A stretch of DNA of 64,000 nt from Trebonia sp963759545 (GTDB lineage: Bacteria > Actinomycetota > Actinomycetes > Streptosporangiales > Streptosporangiaceae), in the NCBI GenBank assembly GCA_963759545.1, contig CAVXAB010000028.1, positions 106,851-170,850 on the forward strand. The letters run 5' to 3'. Of the stretch, positions 8,049 through 16,907 are shown piece by piece. The position numbers were made by a program, and so were the translations under genes. The notes beneath the pieces were generated by a model. That model did no database searches, was not told where the DNA came from, and saw only the letters and a list, made by a program, of their open reading frames with translations. The stretch's first letter is position 1. Every line of letters starts with the position of its first letter.

Positions 8049-9099
8049 CTACGGCCGGACGGCCCCGTCGGCGCCTGTCCGCGTACCACGAGGTGGACTC
8101 GGGGAGCTTTTCCACAACGGCACCGGTGTGTGGTGCGTCGATGATGTAGCCGCCGCCGACGTACATCGCCACGTGGCTCTCCCCGTTGTAAAGGATCAGG
8201 TCACCAGGCTGAAGGCTGGACATCGGGATGTGCGGCAGGTTCGCCCACTCCCCGTAGGTGTCCCGAGGGAGGGTAATGCCCGCCGCCCCCCACGCGGCGT
8301 ACATGAGACCCGAGCAGTCATAGGAGTCAGGGCCGGTGGCGCCCCACACGTATGGCTTGCCGAGCTGGGCGTAGGCGAAGGCGACCGCCTTGTCGGCCTG
8401 GCTCGACGTCGGTCCGGTGTACGGGACCGACGATGTCGTCACGTTTGCTGAGGTTGTACTGCCGCCGACCGAAGCGGTGGCGATCGTGGCCTGCTGCTGC
8501 GCGGTAAGGCTGTCCAGCATGGCCTTTTGCTTGTCGAGCAGCTTGGTCATCGACGACTTCTGCGAGGCGTACTGCGCCGTGAGCTGCTGGACGCCCGTCT
8601 CGGTGCGCTGCCGCTGCTGCTTCATCGTGGAGAGCTCGTTGGCGGAGGTGAGCAGCTGCTGCGCTTCCTCGTTGTGGGTGCCCTCGATCTGCAGCACCAG
8701 CGACGCCTGGCTCAGCACCGCGTCAGGATTGCCCGAGGTGAGCAGGCCGATAACCGACGACTGCCCGGAGTTCTCGTATCCCGCCACGGCGACCGCCGCG
8801 AGCGTGGCGCTCGCCTGGTTGTACTGCTGCTGTGCGCGGTCGGACTGCTTGGTTACCTGGTTGAGCCGTGACTTCGCGGATGCGAGCTGCTGGCCCGCCG
8901 CGTCGTACTCCTCGCCGATCTTGTCGACCTTGCCCTGCAAGCTGTTGATTTCCGCCTGCACCTGGGTGATCGACGGCGCCGGCGCGGCGCCCGCACCTGA
9001 GGCCCCGGCGTACACGGCGATACCGCCCGCGGTCGCGAACACGGTCACGAGGACCGCGGCACGCCGCAGGCGAGTTCGACTGCCATGCTGCTTGGCCAC
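8049..9099 (-). CDS. Secreted NlpC/P60 peptidoglycan endopeptidase with coiled-coil domain (C-terminal frameshift)
   Basis: The GTG at 9099 starts a basic stretch and hydrophobic signal peptide (RRAAVLVTVFATAGGIAVYA, cleavage near GAGAAPA). A long coiled-coil (about 47-215) and a Thr/Ser linker follow, then an NlpC/P60 domain with catalytic Cys in DSYDCSGLMYAAWG and His in ESHVAMYVGGG. Such RipA-like enzymes cut stem peptides in the cell wall during growth. After STSWYAD the raw frame runs on through low-quality Arg-rich sequence to 7894, but the next frame gives ADGAVRP and a stop at 8049, the ending typical of this family. A one-base indel near 8070-8076 is therefore likely. Confidence 0.88.
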
Positions 9100-9357
9100 G
9101 TTACTGTCACACTCCGTTCCCTGTTCCCCAGAGCTCCCCCGGAGATCGTGGAATACGGTAGTGAAGGTTACGGACATGTCTCAACCGCTTCGCGAAAACC
9201 TCACGAAAGTATTACGGATTAACAGGTATCTATGCCTGTCTGTCCAGTACCTTCCGATCGCGTCGCATGACGTCCGAATCACGGCTGCTCAACGTAGTAG
9301 AACAGTCAACTTCCTGCCGGGAGGGTGGCCGCGTGGCGGGGCTGGAGCGAGCCTGCT

Positions 9358-9415
9358 CCCGTTCCCGTTACCTGGCGCTGTGACATAGATCACAGCGCCA
9401 GGTAACGGGAACGGG
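9358..9415. terminator. Long perfect inverted repeat, 26-bp arms
   Basis: The arms at 9358-9383 and 9390-9415 are exact complements around a six-base loop (CATAGA). The structure starts two bases beyond the restored stop codon of the alpha/beta hydrolase (9417) and precedes the promoter region of the NlpC/P60 gene, so it probably ends hydrolase transcription. The remaining bases 9100-9357 hold no gene I can support. Confidence 0.85.
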
Positions 9416-9416
9416 G

Positions 9417-10221
9417 TTACGAGTTCCTGGCCAGGAAGTCGATGGTCCTCGCGTTGAAGTCAGCCACGTTTTCGTATATGGGCGCGTGCGAGCAGCCCTC
9501 GAAGATGACGAGCTCGGCGCCGCTTGATCGCCTCGGTCAGCGGGCCGGCGAACCGGACAGAGGTCACCGCGTCGAACTGGCCGAAGGTGATCTGGGTCGG
9601 TGCCTGGATGAGGTTGAGCGCGCTGGTCGCGTCGTGCGCGAGTACCGCCTCGGACTGGCGCAGGAAGGCGTCCACCGGCGCCATCGGCCGGCTGCGCACG
9701 AAGTCGGCGAGGGAGTCGATGTACTCGGGCTTCGACGCGTATAGCTCCGGGGTGAAGCACCAGGGAAAGATGCCTTGGATCACCATGTCGGTGGTGCTGT
9801 CGAGCGCCTTCGCCATCGTCTGCCAGCCCTGGACGACGGCCCGGAGGTACGGGTCCGTCGCGGTCCAGCCGCTGTGCACGGAGAGGGACTTCACGAGCGA
9901 CGGGTACTTCGCCGCAAGCCACATGCCGGTGGCGGCGCCGAGGGACAGCCCGGAGACGTGGGCCCGCGTGATGCCGACCGCCTGCATGAACGCCGCGACG
10001 TCGTCGGCGAACAGTTCGGTGGTATAGGTGCCTTCCGGCTTGCTCGTCAGCCCCGCGCCGCGTAGGTCCACCGTGTAGCAGGTGAAACGCTTGGCGTAGT
10101 CGGCCACCTGGAACGCGTAGCATGCCTGATCGGCAGCCAGGTAAGGAATGAGGACGAGCGGCTCGCCCTCGCCCTGGACCTCGTAGTAGACCTCGATGTT
10201 GTTCGCCTGAACGTGCGGCAC
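9417..10221 (-). CDS. Alpha/beta hydrolase (frameshift near the C-terminus)
   Basis: The GTG start at 10221 has GGGGAGG just upstream. The protein (about 268 residues when repaired) has the nucleophile elbow GLSLG with Ser-93, and an oxyanion region in PLVLIPYLAADQA. In the raw frame the end is Arg-rich nonsense after LTEAIK. Shifting frame near 9525 gives GAELVIFEGCSHAPIYENVA and a stop at 9417, which restores the catalytic His in CSHAP. The acidic triad member is probably the Asp in QFDAVTS. Substrate unknown; lactonase, esterase and C-C hydrolase are all possible. The break is either an assembly indel or a recent mutation. Confidence 0.85.
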
Positions 10222-10401
10222 CGTCGCCTCCCCTGCCCGGCGGCGCCAGTGCCGCCTGCTTTGGGAAGATCTTCCTACCGACGCCCATGGCGCGCCACAC
10301 GTTCGCTACCGTCGGTGTGCCCATGATGCGGAAGTGTCATATTTCGCGCGGGACGCGAAGCATGCCCCCGTTCGGCCTACTCCTGCTCTTGACCTTGAGC
10401 T

Positions 10402-11415
10402 TTAGGGGCGTAGCGCCGTGGAGCCGAGGCCGTTGTGCGCCTCCGCGCTCGTCGGCTGCCAGATGACGGGCCCGTCCGCGTCGCCGAACCCGTGCCGCTC
10501 GCGCACCACGTACAGCGGCCGCGCCCTGGCCTCGTCGTAGATGCGGCCGACGTACAGGCCGACCATTCCCAGCACGGCCAGCTGGATCCCGCTGAGGAAC
10601 GTGATGACGAACAGCAGCGACGCGTACCCGGGGACGAGCGACTGGCCGGCCAGCTTCAGTGCGATCGCCACGATGCCGTAGATCACGGAGGCGATGGCCA
10701 GGAACACGCCCGCGCTGAGGGCCAGCCGCAGCGGCGCGGTGGAGAAGCCGAGTATCCCGTTGGAGGCGAGCTTCACCATCTTGCTCAGCGTGTAGTGCGT
10801 GGCGCCCGCGTGCCGTTCCTCCCGGGTGTACGGCACCCCGGTCTGCCGGAAGCCAACCCAGGAGAACATCCCGCGGACGTAGCGGTTGTTCTCCCGCATT
10901 TGCAGGAACGCGTTCAGCGCCTTGCGGTCGACCAGCCGGAAGTCGCCGACGTCCACCGGCGTGTCGATGTCGCCGATCCGGTTCAGTAGGCCGTAGAACA
11001 TCGAGGCGGTCGCCGTCTTGAACAGGCGCTCGCCCTCCCGGCGCTCCCTGAGGCCGTAGACGACCTCATACCCTTCTTTCCACTTCTCGATCATCTGCAG
11101 CACGACGTACGGCGGGTCTTGCAGGTCCGCGTCCATGATGATCACGGCGTCACCCGCCGCGGCGTCCATCCCCGCGGTGATGGCCACCTGGTGGCCGAAG
11201 TTCCTGGAGAACTGGATCAGCTTGAACCGCGGGTCCTTGGCACTCGCGGCCAACGCCAGCTTGTACGTTCCGTCCCTGCTGCCGTCGTCAACCATGACGA
11301 CCTCGGCCGGCCCGTCGAACTGGGCCATGATCTCCTGCAGCCGCTCGACGAGAACAGAAAGCCCGCTCTCCTCGTTATAGAGCGGGATCACGATGGAGTA
11401 CTTAACCGAGTCCAT
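10402..11415 (-). CDS. GT2-family glycosyltransferase, polyprenol-phosphate sugar synthase type
   Basis: The 337-residue protein has a GT-A catalytic domain (YSIVIPLYNEESGL, VVMVDDGSRDGT, QFSRNFGHQVAITAGMDAA). The metal/nucleotide-binding DADLQDPP motif and VDVGDFRLVDRK follow. Two C-terminal membrane helices lie at about 232-255 and 268-292. This layout matches bacterial DPM1-like/GtrB/ArnC enzymes, which put a sugar or amino-sugar on undecaprenyl or polyprenyl phosphate at the inner face of the membrane. A divergent methyltransferase and a large membrane protein lie next to it, suggesting a small envelope-glycan locus. Confidence 0.9.
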   Translation of the reverse strand: MDSVKYSIVIPLYNEESGLSVLVERLQEIMAQFDGPAEVVMVDDGSRDGTYKLALAASAKDPRFKLIQFSRNFGHQVAITAGMDAAAGDAVIIMDADLQDPPYVVLQMIEKWKEGYEVVYGLRERREGERLFKTATASMFYGLLNRIGDIDTPVDVGDFRLVDRKALNAFLQMRENNRYVRGMFSWVGFRQTGVPYTREERHAGATHYTLSKMVKLASNGILGFSTAPLRLALSAGVFLAIASVIYGIVAIALKLAGQSLVPGYASLLFVITFLSGIQLAVLGMVGLYVGRIYDEARARPLYVVRERHGFGDADGPVIWQPTSAEAHNGLGSTALRP

Positions 11416-11576
11416 GAGTTTCTCCGCGTTCCCGCGCGAGCACAGCCGACGCCGGGTGGTGTATGGGACAGGGCGTGTAGCTTACAAGGTATGGTGTGCT
11501 GGTTAATGCTTGGAACTCTCAGGATGCCTTCAGAACAGCAAGTTCCATCGCTGGGCACGTGATAGAAGTTAGCACC

Positions 11577-12272
11577 ATGGAAGCAGCCGAACTGAGGACT
11601 CTCGCCGAGGTCGAGGACAGGCACTGGTGGTACAAGGAGCGCCGGAGCCTGCTGGCCCGCGAACTGCGTCGCCTGGGCACCCCCGGACTCGCCCTTGACA
11701 TCGGGGCCGCAGGCGGCGGCAACACGAGGGTTCTGCGCGCGCACGGGTGGCGGCCTGTGGCACTGGAGTACGCGCCGACGGCGGCTCAGATCGCACGCGA
11801 GCGGGGCATCGACGTGGTCAGGGCCGACGCCAGGGAACTGCCGCTGCGCACCGGGTCGCTTGACCTGGTGACCGCGTTCGACGTTCTTGAGCACATCGAG
11901 GAAGATTACCTCGCCGCGGCCGAGATAACCCGGGTCCTCCGGCCGGGCGGCACGGCGCTGATCGCGGTGCCCGCCGACATGGCGCTTTGGTCGGCGCATG
12001 ACGAGGCCGTCAACCACGTTCGCCGGTACGATAAGGACGGACTGACCCAGGTCATTACAAAAGGCGGCCTGGTGATCGAGGACGTGTGGAGCTGGAACGT
12101 GCTGCTGCGGCCGGTAGTCAAGCTGCGGCGCAAGTCGTCCGAGGGCAGCGACTTGGACGATGTCAACCCCATACTCAACACGGGCCTGAAGGCGATCATC
12201 ACCGCCGAGCGCTACCTGCCGGTTAAGTCGCTGCCCGGCGTCACCTTGTTCCTGCGTGCCCGGCGACCCTGA
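11577..12272 (+). CDS. Class I SAM-dependent methyltransferase
   Basis: About 231 residues from ATG 11577 (MEAAELRTLAEVEDRHWWYK); an upstream ATG at 11496 adds a poorly conserved extension. SAM-binding motif I is ALDIGAAGGGN, followed by EYAPTAAQIA and the post-motif TAFDVLEHIEEDYLAAAE, LRPGGTALIAVP. The early WWYKERR motif is typical of methyltransferases found in sugar and cell-surface glycan clusters. It is divergent from the GT2 gene and directly upstream of the polytopic membrane protein, so it probably modifies a glycan or lipid-linked sugar. Target not known. Confidence 0.88.
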   Translation: MEAAELRTLAEVEDRHWWYKERRSLLARELRRLGTPGLALDIGAAGGGNTRVLRAHGWRPVALEYAPTAAQIARERGIDVVRADARELPLRTGSLDLVTAFDVLEHIEEDYLAAAEITRVLRPGGTALIAVPADMALWSAHDEAVNHVRRYDKDGLTQVITKGGLVIEDVWSWNVLLRPVVKLRRKSSEGSDLDDVNPILNTGLKAIITAERYLPVKSLPGVTLFLRARRP

Positions 12273-12305
12273 TCGCTGGTGAAGGAAAGGACAGTGTCTT
12301 AGCTA

Positions 12306-14115
12306 GTGCGGTGGGCGGCACCGGTGATTCGCGCTGGGGGGCAAGCGGACGCCACTGATGATTCCAGCGAGTCCGGGGGTCGGAAACCTCGCTGGCGGGT
12401 TCCTGGCCCGGTGTACCAGGGACTGATCGCGTTCGCGATCTACCTCGTGGCCATGGTCTTCGGGCTCGCGCAACCGCTGCTTCCGCACCTGGACGTGCCG
12501 CATGTCCAGCAAACCCAGGTAGACGCGAACTTCTACATCTGGGCCATCAGCTGGTGGCCCTATGCCATTACCCACGGGCTCAACCCGCTGTTCTCGCATC
12601 AGATCATGGCACCGGGAGGGGTCAATCTCGCCTGGGCGACCACCACGCCCACGCTGTCCCTGCTCATGTGGCCGATCACGGCCACGGCGGGCCCGATCGC
12701 GGCATACAACCTGTCGCTGATCCTCGCCCCGCCGGCCTCGGCCTGGGCGACCTTCATCCTTGCCCGCCGGCTGACCGGCAAGTTCTGGCCGGCGCTGTTC
12801 GCGGGATTCGTCTTCGGCTTCTGCGCCTACGAGATCACCCACGAGGCCTCGGGCCAGACGAACCTCACGGTAACCCTGCTGATCCCGCTCATCGCTTATC
12901 TCGTCCTGCGGTGGTGGGACGGGTCGCTTGGCCGGCGCGCTTTCCTGATCTGGATGGCACTCGCCCTCGCGGCGGAGTTCTACACCTTCCTCGAGGCCTT
13001 CGCCGACCTGACCCTGGTCGCGCCCATCGCCCTGGTCATCGCTTACGTGGTCGCGGCGCGGGACACGCGGCCCAAGGTGGTCCGGCTGGCCGTGGACTGC
13101 GTGATCGCCTACGTCGGGAGCATTGTGCTCGCGGCGCCGTACCTGTACGCCGCGCTGGCCAACAAGCCCAAGTCGTTCCACACGGCGGTGCCGCAGTTCT
13201 GGGTGGACCTGGCAGGCGTGGTCGTGCCGAGGTATCAACCGGTTGCTCGGGATGACGTGGCTGGCGCCCGTCGCCGGCCACGACATCACGCCCTCCATCT
13301 ACGTGGGCGTGCCGCTGCTGTTGCTCTTCGTGCTCGTGGCCGTCTTCCACTGGTCCAACCGGCTGGTCAGGCTGCTGGTCCCGCTGTACGTGGTCATCTT
13401 CCTGCTTGCCCTCGGCCCCAAGCTGCTGATCGACGGCAAACAGGTCATGACCCTGCCGTGGGGTTACATCTGGGACCTGCCCCTGCTGGACAGCGCCGAA
13501 TCCCAACGGCTCATGGACTTCGGCCAACTGGTCCTCGCGCTCCTCCTGGCGATCTGGCTCGCCCACGTGACCAGGAGCAAGGTGGCGCTGGCGGCCCGCT
13601 GGGGCCTGGCAGCGTTGTCGCTCGCGGCGATCTTCGCGAATGTGCCCACGTTCGCCTCGGTGGTGAATCCGGGCAAGCCCAGGCCCAGCGCGTGGGTGCA
13701 GGCGCTGCCGTCCCAGCCGCTCACCGACCTGATCCCGTCGTTCTTCACCGATGGGACTTACCGGAAGTACATAAAGCCAGGGGAGAACGTGGTGATCGTC
13801 TCGCACCGCGGGAACGCCGGGATGATGTTCCAGGCTTACACCGGCTTCTACTTCAACATCGCGGGCGGCTTCATCAACGCGTCGCTCTCGCGCGAGGATG
13901 CCCTGCCAGGTCCCGTCGCGGCCCTCTCCCACCTCCCCGGCAAGGTCGGCAAGCAGCGGGTCAAGGACTTCCACGCCTACGTTAAGTCAGCGCAAATCGG
14001 GGCGATCATCGTCGAGCGGGACTGGTCAGAGCACTGGATGTACGTTTTCGCCAAGCTAGGCTTGAAGAGCACCACCGTCGGCGGCGTAACCATCTTCAGC
14101 ACCACCAACGGCTAA
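12306..14115 (+). CDS. Large polytopic membrane protein, GT-C glycosyltransferase-like (internal frameshift)
   Basis: About 600 residues when joined. The first part (12306 to about 13227) has a cytoplasmic leader, then repeated hydrophobic helices with an early luminal Asp in QQTQVDANFYIWAISWW, as in GT-C glycosyltransferases and mannosyltransferase-like proteins. After DLAGVVVPR the frame breaks; the next frame continues without loss (GINRLLGMTWLAPVAGHD) through more helices to a soluble tail ending FSTTNG at 14115. A single missing base after CCG near 13227 would mend it. The flanking GT2 and methyltransferase genes fit a glycan assembly role, but the donor and acceptor are unknown. Confidence 0.78.
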
Positions 14116-14128
14116 CACCCGAACCATT

Positions 14129-14168
14129 AAGAACACCCCGCAGCCCTCTTGGGCCGCGGGGTGTTCTT
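14129..14168. terminator. Bidirectional terminator
   Basis: Arms of 18 bases with one mismatch (AAGAACACCCCGC opens the left arm, GCGGGGTGTTCTT closes the right) around a TCTT loop, with A and T tracts at the two ends. It lies between the convergent membrane-protein gene and prcB. Confidence 0.9.
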
Positions 14169-14180
14169 GTTCTAGAACTG

Positions 14181-15059
14181 TTAGCTGACCGTCCGCAGCG
14201 GAGCAGACGGGCCGTCGGGCAAGCGCATCCGGCCGTTCACGACCTGCTGGGCGTATTCGGCGGACTCGCTGTCCGGGAGACGGGTAAAGCCTTCTTCGGT
14301 GATCGTCGTGATCACCGGGAAGATCTGCCTGGGCAGGTCGGGACCGCCGGTGGCGGAGTCGTCGTCAGCCGCGTCGTACAGCGCCTGCACGCAGGCCAGG
14401 ACGGCGTCGGCGATGGGCATGTCGTCGAAGTAGTACTTCTTGAGCGCGGACTTGGCGAAGACCGAGCCGGAGCCGATCGAGTGGTAGCGGTGCTCCTCGT
14501 AGGGGCCACCCGCCGCGTCGTAGCTGAAGATGCGGCCGGTCCCGGTGTCCTCGTCGTAGCCGGCGAACAGCGGGATCATCGCCAGGCCCTGCATTGCGGC
14601 CGGCAGGTTGTCGCGGACCATCTTTCCCAGGCGGTTGGCCTTGCCCTCGAGGGAGAGGGGACGGCCCTCCATCTTCTCGTAGTGCTCGAGCTCGACGCCG
14701 AACAGGCGGATGAGCTGGTAACCCATCGCCAAGACGCCGGCTATGGCGATCGCGGAGTACCGGTCAGCGCGGAGCACTTTGTCCACGTCCCGCTTGGAGA
14801 TCAGGTTGCCCGCGGTCGCGCGCCGGTCGCCCGCCATCACCACGCCGCCCTCGCAGGAGGCCGCGACGATCGTGGTCGCGTGCGGCAGGTTCTTGATCAC
14901 GTCGGCGGCGCCGTAGCCGCTGGCCAGCGGACCAAGGTTCGCCAGCGGGAGCAAGCTGGGGTCATAAGAGGAAAGGAACTGCGTGAACGACGGGCTGCGC
15001 GTGGCCATCGCCATAAACGCATCCTGGTCTCGTCCAGTGCCGTCAGAAAAGCTTCCCAC
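14181..15059 (-). CDS. prcB: 20S proteasome beta subunit
   Basis: The 292-residue protein is processed autocatalytically before Thr-62 (HA/TTIVA), which becomes the nucleophile. The other catalytic residues are in place: Asp-78 in AGDRRAT (Asp-17 of the mature chain) and Lys-94 in KRDVDKV (Lys-33). VELEHYEK, AAMQGL and LYDAADDDSATGGPDLP match actinobacterial PrcB closely. The GTG at 15059 has GGGAGG eight bases upstream. PrcB forms the inner rings of the core particle with PrcA. Here no prcA, pup, dop or pafA gene is next to it, which is unusual: the normal arrangement is pup-prcB-prcA. It may be a second beta subunit. Confidence 0.93.
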   Translation of the reverse strand: MGSFSDGTGRDQDAFMAMATRSPSFTQFLSSYDPSLLPLANLGPLASGYGAADVIKNLPHATTIVAASCEGGVVMAGDRRATAGNLISKRDVDKVLRADRYSAIAIAGVLAMGYQLIRLFGVELEHYEKMEGRPLSLEGKANRLGKMVRDNLPAAMQGLAMIPLFAGYDEDTGTGRIFSYDAAGGPYEEHRYHSIGSGSVFAKSALKKYYFDDMPIADAVLACVQALYDAADDDSATGGPDLPRQIFPVITTITEEGFTRLPDSESAEYAQQVVNGRMRLPDGPSAPLRTVS

Positions 15060-15158
15060 GCCGCCGCCTCCCTGCTGCTTATCTTGTCCTTAGGCAAGAC
15101 ACTATCGTCGGACCTGGTCCCGTGCACTACCCGCACTTTGCTGCCGCACCAAAGACCA

Positions 15159-15235
15159 AAAGGCCGGTTCCAAGATCGGAACTGGCCTTTACCCGCGGTG
15201 GACCCAACGAAGCTTAGTTGGCCGAAGGCCAACTA
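15159..15235 (-). promoter_or_regulatory. Two hairpins in the prcB leader, attenuator-like
   Basis: Within the gene-free stretch 15060-15439. Hairpin one (15159-15190) pairs AAAGGCCGGTTCC with GGAACTGGCCTTT; read on the minus strand it ends in TTTTGG, like an intrinsic terminator upstream of prcB. Hairpin two (15215-15235) is TAGTTGGCC-GAA-GGCCAACTA, a perfect stem. If the prcB promoter lies beyond 15240 this is a leader attenuator; if it lies below 15158 the hairpins merely insulate the divergent genes. A possible plus-strand promoter, TTGATC (15264) and TATTTT (15286) with 16-base spacing, faces the isocitrate-lyase-like gene. Confidence 0.5.
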
Positions 15236-15439
15236 GCCGCGGGGCAGGCGGTGGCCTAGACCTTTGATCTAAACCAATTGTAACGTATTTTCCCTTTGCA
15301 AGAATGAAATCAGTCGCCGGAATGGAAAAAATGGAAAAAATTCACGGGCAAGGTGACGCCAGTTCGCGTGCTGGCACCACAGCATGGGTTCACGGCAGCC
15401 GGGCAGCACGGCCGGCGTAACCAGGAAGGCGTGATCGGC

Positions 15440-16606
15440 ATGAGTGCGATCGGCAAGCAGGCGGCGCTCTTGCAGCACGAGTGGCAGACCGGCCCCCGCT
15501 GGGCCGGGATCACGCGGCACTACAGCGCGCAGGACGTGATCCGGCTGCGCGGCCGCGCCGCGGGGGAGCACGCCCTTGCCCGGCGCGGCGCCACCCGGCT
15601 CTGGGGCCTCCTGCACAGCCAGGACGCGGTGGCGGCGCTCGGCGCGGTCCCCGGCAACGAGGCGCTGCTGCCCGGGGCCGGGCTGCAGGCTGTCTACCTG
15701 CCGGGCGGGCAGGCGGCGGACGGGAACCCGGCCGGGCACGAGAATCCCGGTCAGTCACCGTACCCGGCCAGCCCGATGACCCAGGTGGTGCGCCGCGTCA
15801 ACAACGCGCTACTGCGCGCGGACAAGGCCGGCCGGGCCGGGGAGCCCGGCGACGGCATCTTGCCCGAGGGGCGACTGGCCCCGGTCGTGGCCGACGCCGG
15901 CGGTGCGCCGGTGGCGTTCGAGCTGATGACGGCGATGATCGAGGCGGGCGCGGCCGGGGTGCGCTTCGAGGACCAGCTGCCGGCGGGCAAGGAGCGCGAG
16001 CATCTCGGGGGGAAGGTCCTTATCCCGACCGGGCAGCACATCGAGACGCTGACCGCGGCCCGGCTCGCCGCCGACGTGCTCGACGTCCCGTCGCTGGTGA
16101 TCGCGCGGACCTGCGCGGGCACCGCGTCCCTGCTGACGTCGGATACCGACGAGCGGGATCATGAGTTCCTGACCGGCGAGCGCACTGCGGAAGGGCTCTA
16201 CCGGGTGGATCCGGGCCTGTACGCGTCCAGCACGCGCGCGCTCGCGTTCGCGCCCTACGCCGACCTGCTGTGGATGGAGACCCCGGCACCGGACCTCGCC
16301 GCCGCCCGCGCGTTCGCCTGCGTCATCCACTCGCAGTACCCCGGCAAGCTACTCGCCTACAGCTGCTCACCGTCGTTCAACTGGCGGGCGCACCTGGACC
16401 ACGCGTCGGCCGCGAGGTTCGCGAGGGAACTGGCCGCGATGGGGTACCGCTTCCAGGTCACCAGCCCGGCCGGGTTCCGCGCCCTCGGCGAGCCGGCGGA
16501 CCGCCCCGCCGGCCAGCACGCGCACGCCGGCCTGCCGGCCCCCGCCCAGCCGCACGAGGCAGAGCTCGCCCTCGTGCCGCCCGCCTACACCGCCACCCGG
16601 CCCTAG
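15440..16606 (+). CDS. Isocitrate lyase homologue with lost catalytic residues
   Basis: The 388-residue protein starts MSAIGKQAALLQHEW; AGGAAGG lies upstream of ATG 15440. The fold of isocitrate lyase is plain: PRWAGITRHYSAQDV, QVVRRVNNALLRADK, AGVRFEDQLP, HLGGKVLIPTGQHIETLTAARLAADV, SDTDERDHEFLTGERT, YADLLWMETPAPDL. Yet key residues are gone. The KKCGH catalytic loop reads KEREH, with Arg-186 in place of the catalytic Cys. The VADAEAGFGG metal/substrate loop is shortened to VADAGGAP, ARTDA reads ARTCA (Cys-225), and about 40 C-terminal residues are missing. It is in frame throughout, so it is probably an expressed pseudoenzyme or a repurposed PEP-mutase/ICL-superfamily member. It should not be called a functional AceA. 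Confidence 0.85.
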   Translation: MSAIGKQAALLQHEWQTGPRWAGITRHYSAQDVIRLRGRAAGEHALARRGATRLWGLLHSQDAVAALGAVPGNEALLPGAGLQAVYLPGGQAADGNPAGHENPGQSPYPASPMTQVVRRVNNALLRADKAGRAGEPGDGILPEGRLAPVVADAGGAPVAFELMTAMIEAGAAGVRFEDQLPAGKEREHLGGKVLIPTGQHIETLTAARLAADVLDVPSLVIARTCAGTASLLTSDTDERDHEFLTGERTAEGLYRVDPGLYASSTRALAFAPYADLLWMETPAPDLAAARAFACVIHSQYPGKLLAYSCSPSFNWRAHLDHASAARFARELAAMGYRFQVTSPAGFRALGEPADRPAGQHAHAGLPAPAQPHEAELALVPPAYTATRP

Positions 16607-16714
16607 CACAACGCCGGTACCGGCCACTGCGGCCTGTTCGGGCTACGCAATCCCACCTCAGCGCCCGGGCCTCTTCCGAACGGACACCAGTGAGCAGGCA
16701 CAATGGCTCCCACG

Positions 16715-16745
16715 CAAAAAAGCGACAACCCGAAAGTCGCCGCTT
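16715..16745 (-). terminator. Terminator of the tRNA-Ala gene
   Basis: On the minus strand a short stem (GGCGAC paired with GTCGCT) around a TTTCGGGTT loop is followed by six T residues, 17 bases beyond the tRNA 3' end. Confidence 0.7.
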
Positions 16746-16761
16746 GCCTGGTCTTTTGTTG

Positions 16762-16835
16762 TGGAGCTAAGGGGATTTGAACCCCTGACCCCCTCGATGC
16801 GAACGAGGTGCGCTACCGGACTGCGCTATAGCCCC
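16762..16835 (-). tRNA. tRNA-Ala (anticodon CGC)
   Basis: On the minus strand the acceptor GGGGCTA pairs with TAGCTCC (one wobble), the D arm is GCGC-AGTCCGGTA-GCGC, and the anticodon stem CCTCG/CGAGG holds the loop TTCGCAT, giving anticodon CGC. The T arm is AGGGG-TTCAAAT-CCCCT. CCA is not encoded. The gene reads alanine GCG codons, which are frequent in this GC-rich genome. Confidence 0.95.
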
Positions 16836-16907
16836 TTGGAACTTGACCTAGCGTAGCAAACTTTGCGGCCTGCTCGCGCCACTCGCGGGGCAGACACGCG
16901 GTGCCCG

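Noticed and set aside
9368..10324. Minus-strand frame of 318 codons overlapping the alpha/beta hydrolase
   Set aside because: Arg/Gly/His-rich shadow frame; only its last part matches anything, because it carries the repaired end of the hydrolase.
15269..15739. Minus-strand frame upstream of prcB that could explain the terminator-like hairpin
   Set aside because: Overlaps the isocitrate-lyase-like gene antisense, is Arg/Ala-rich with no domain, and has no ribosome site.
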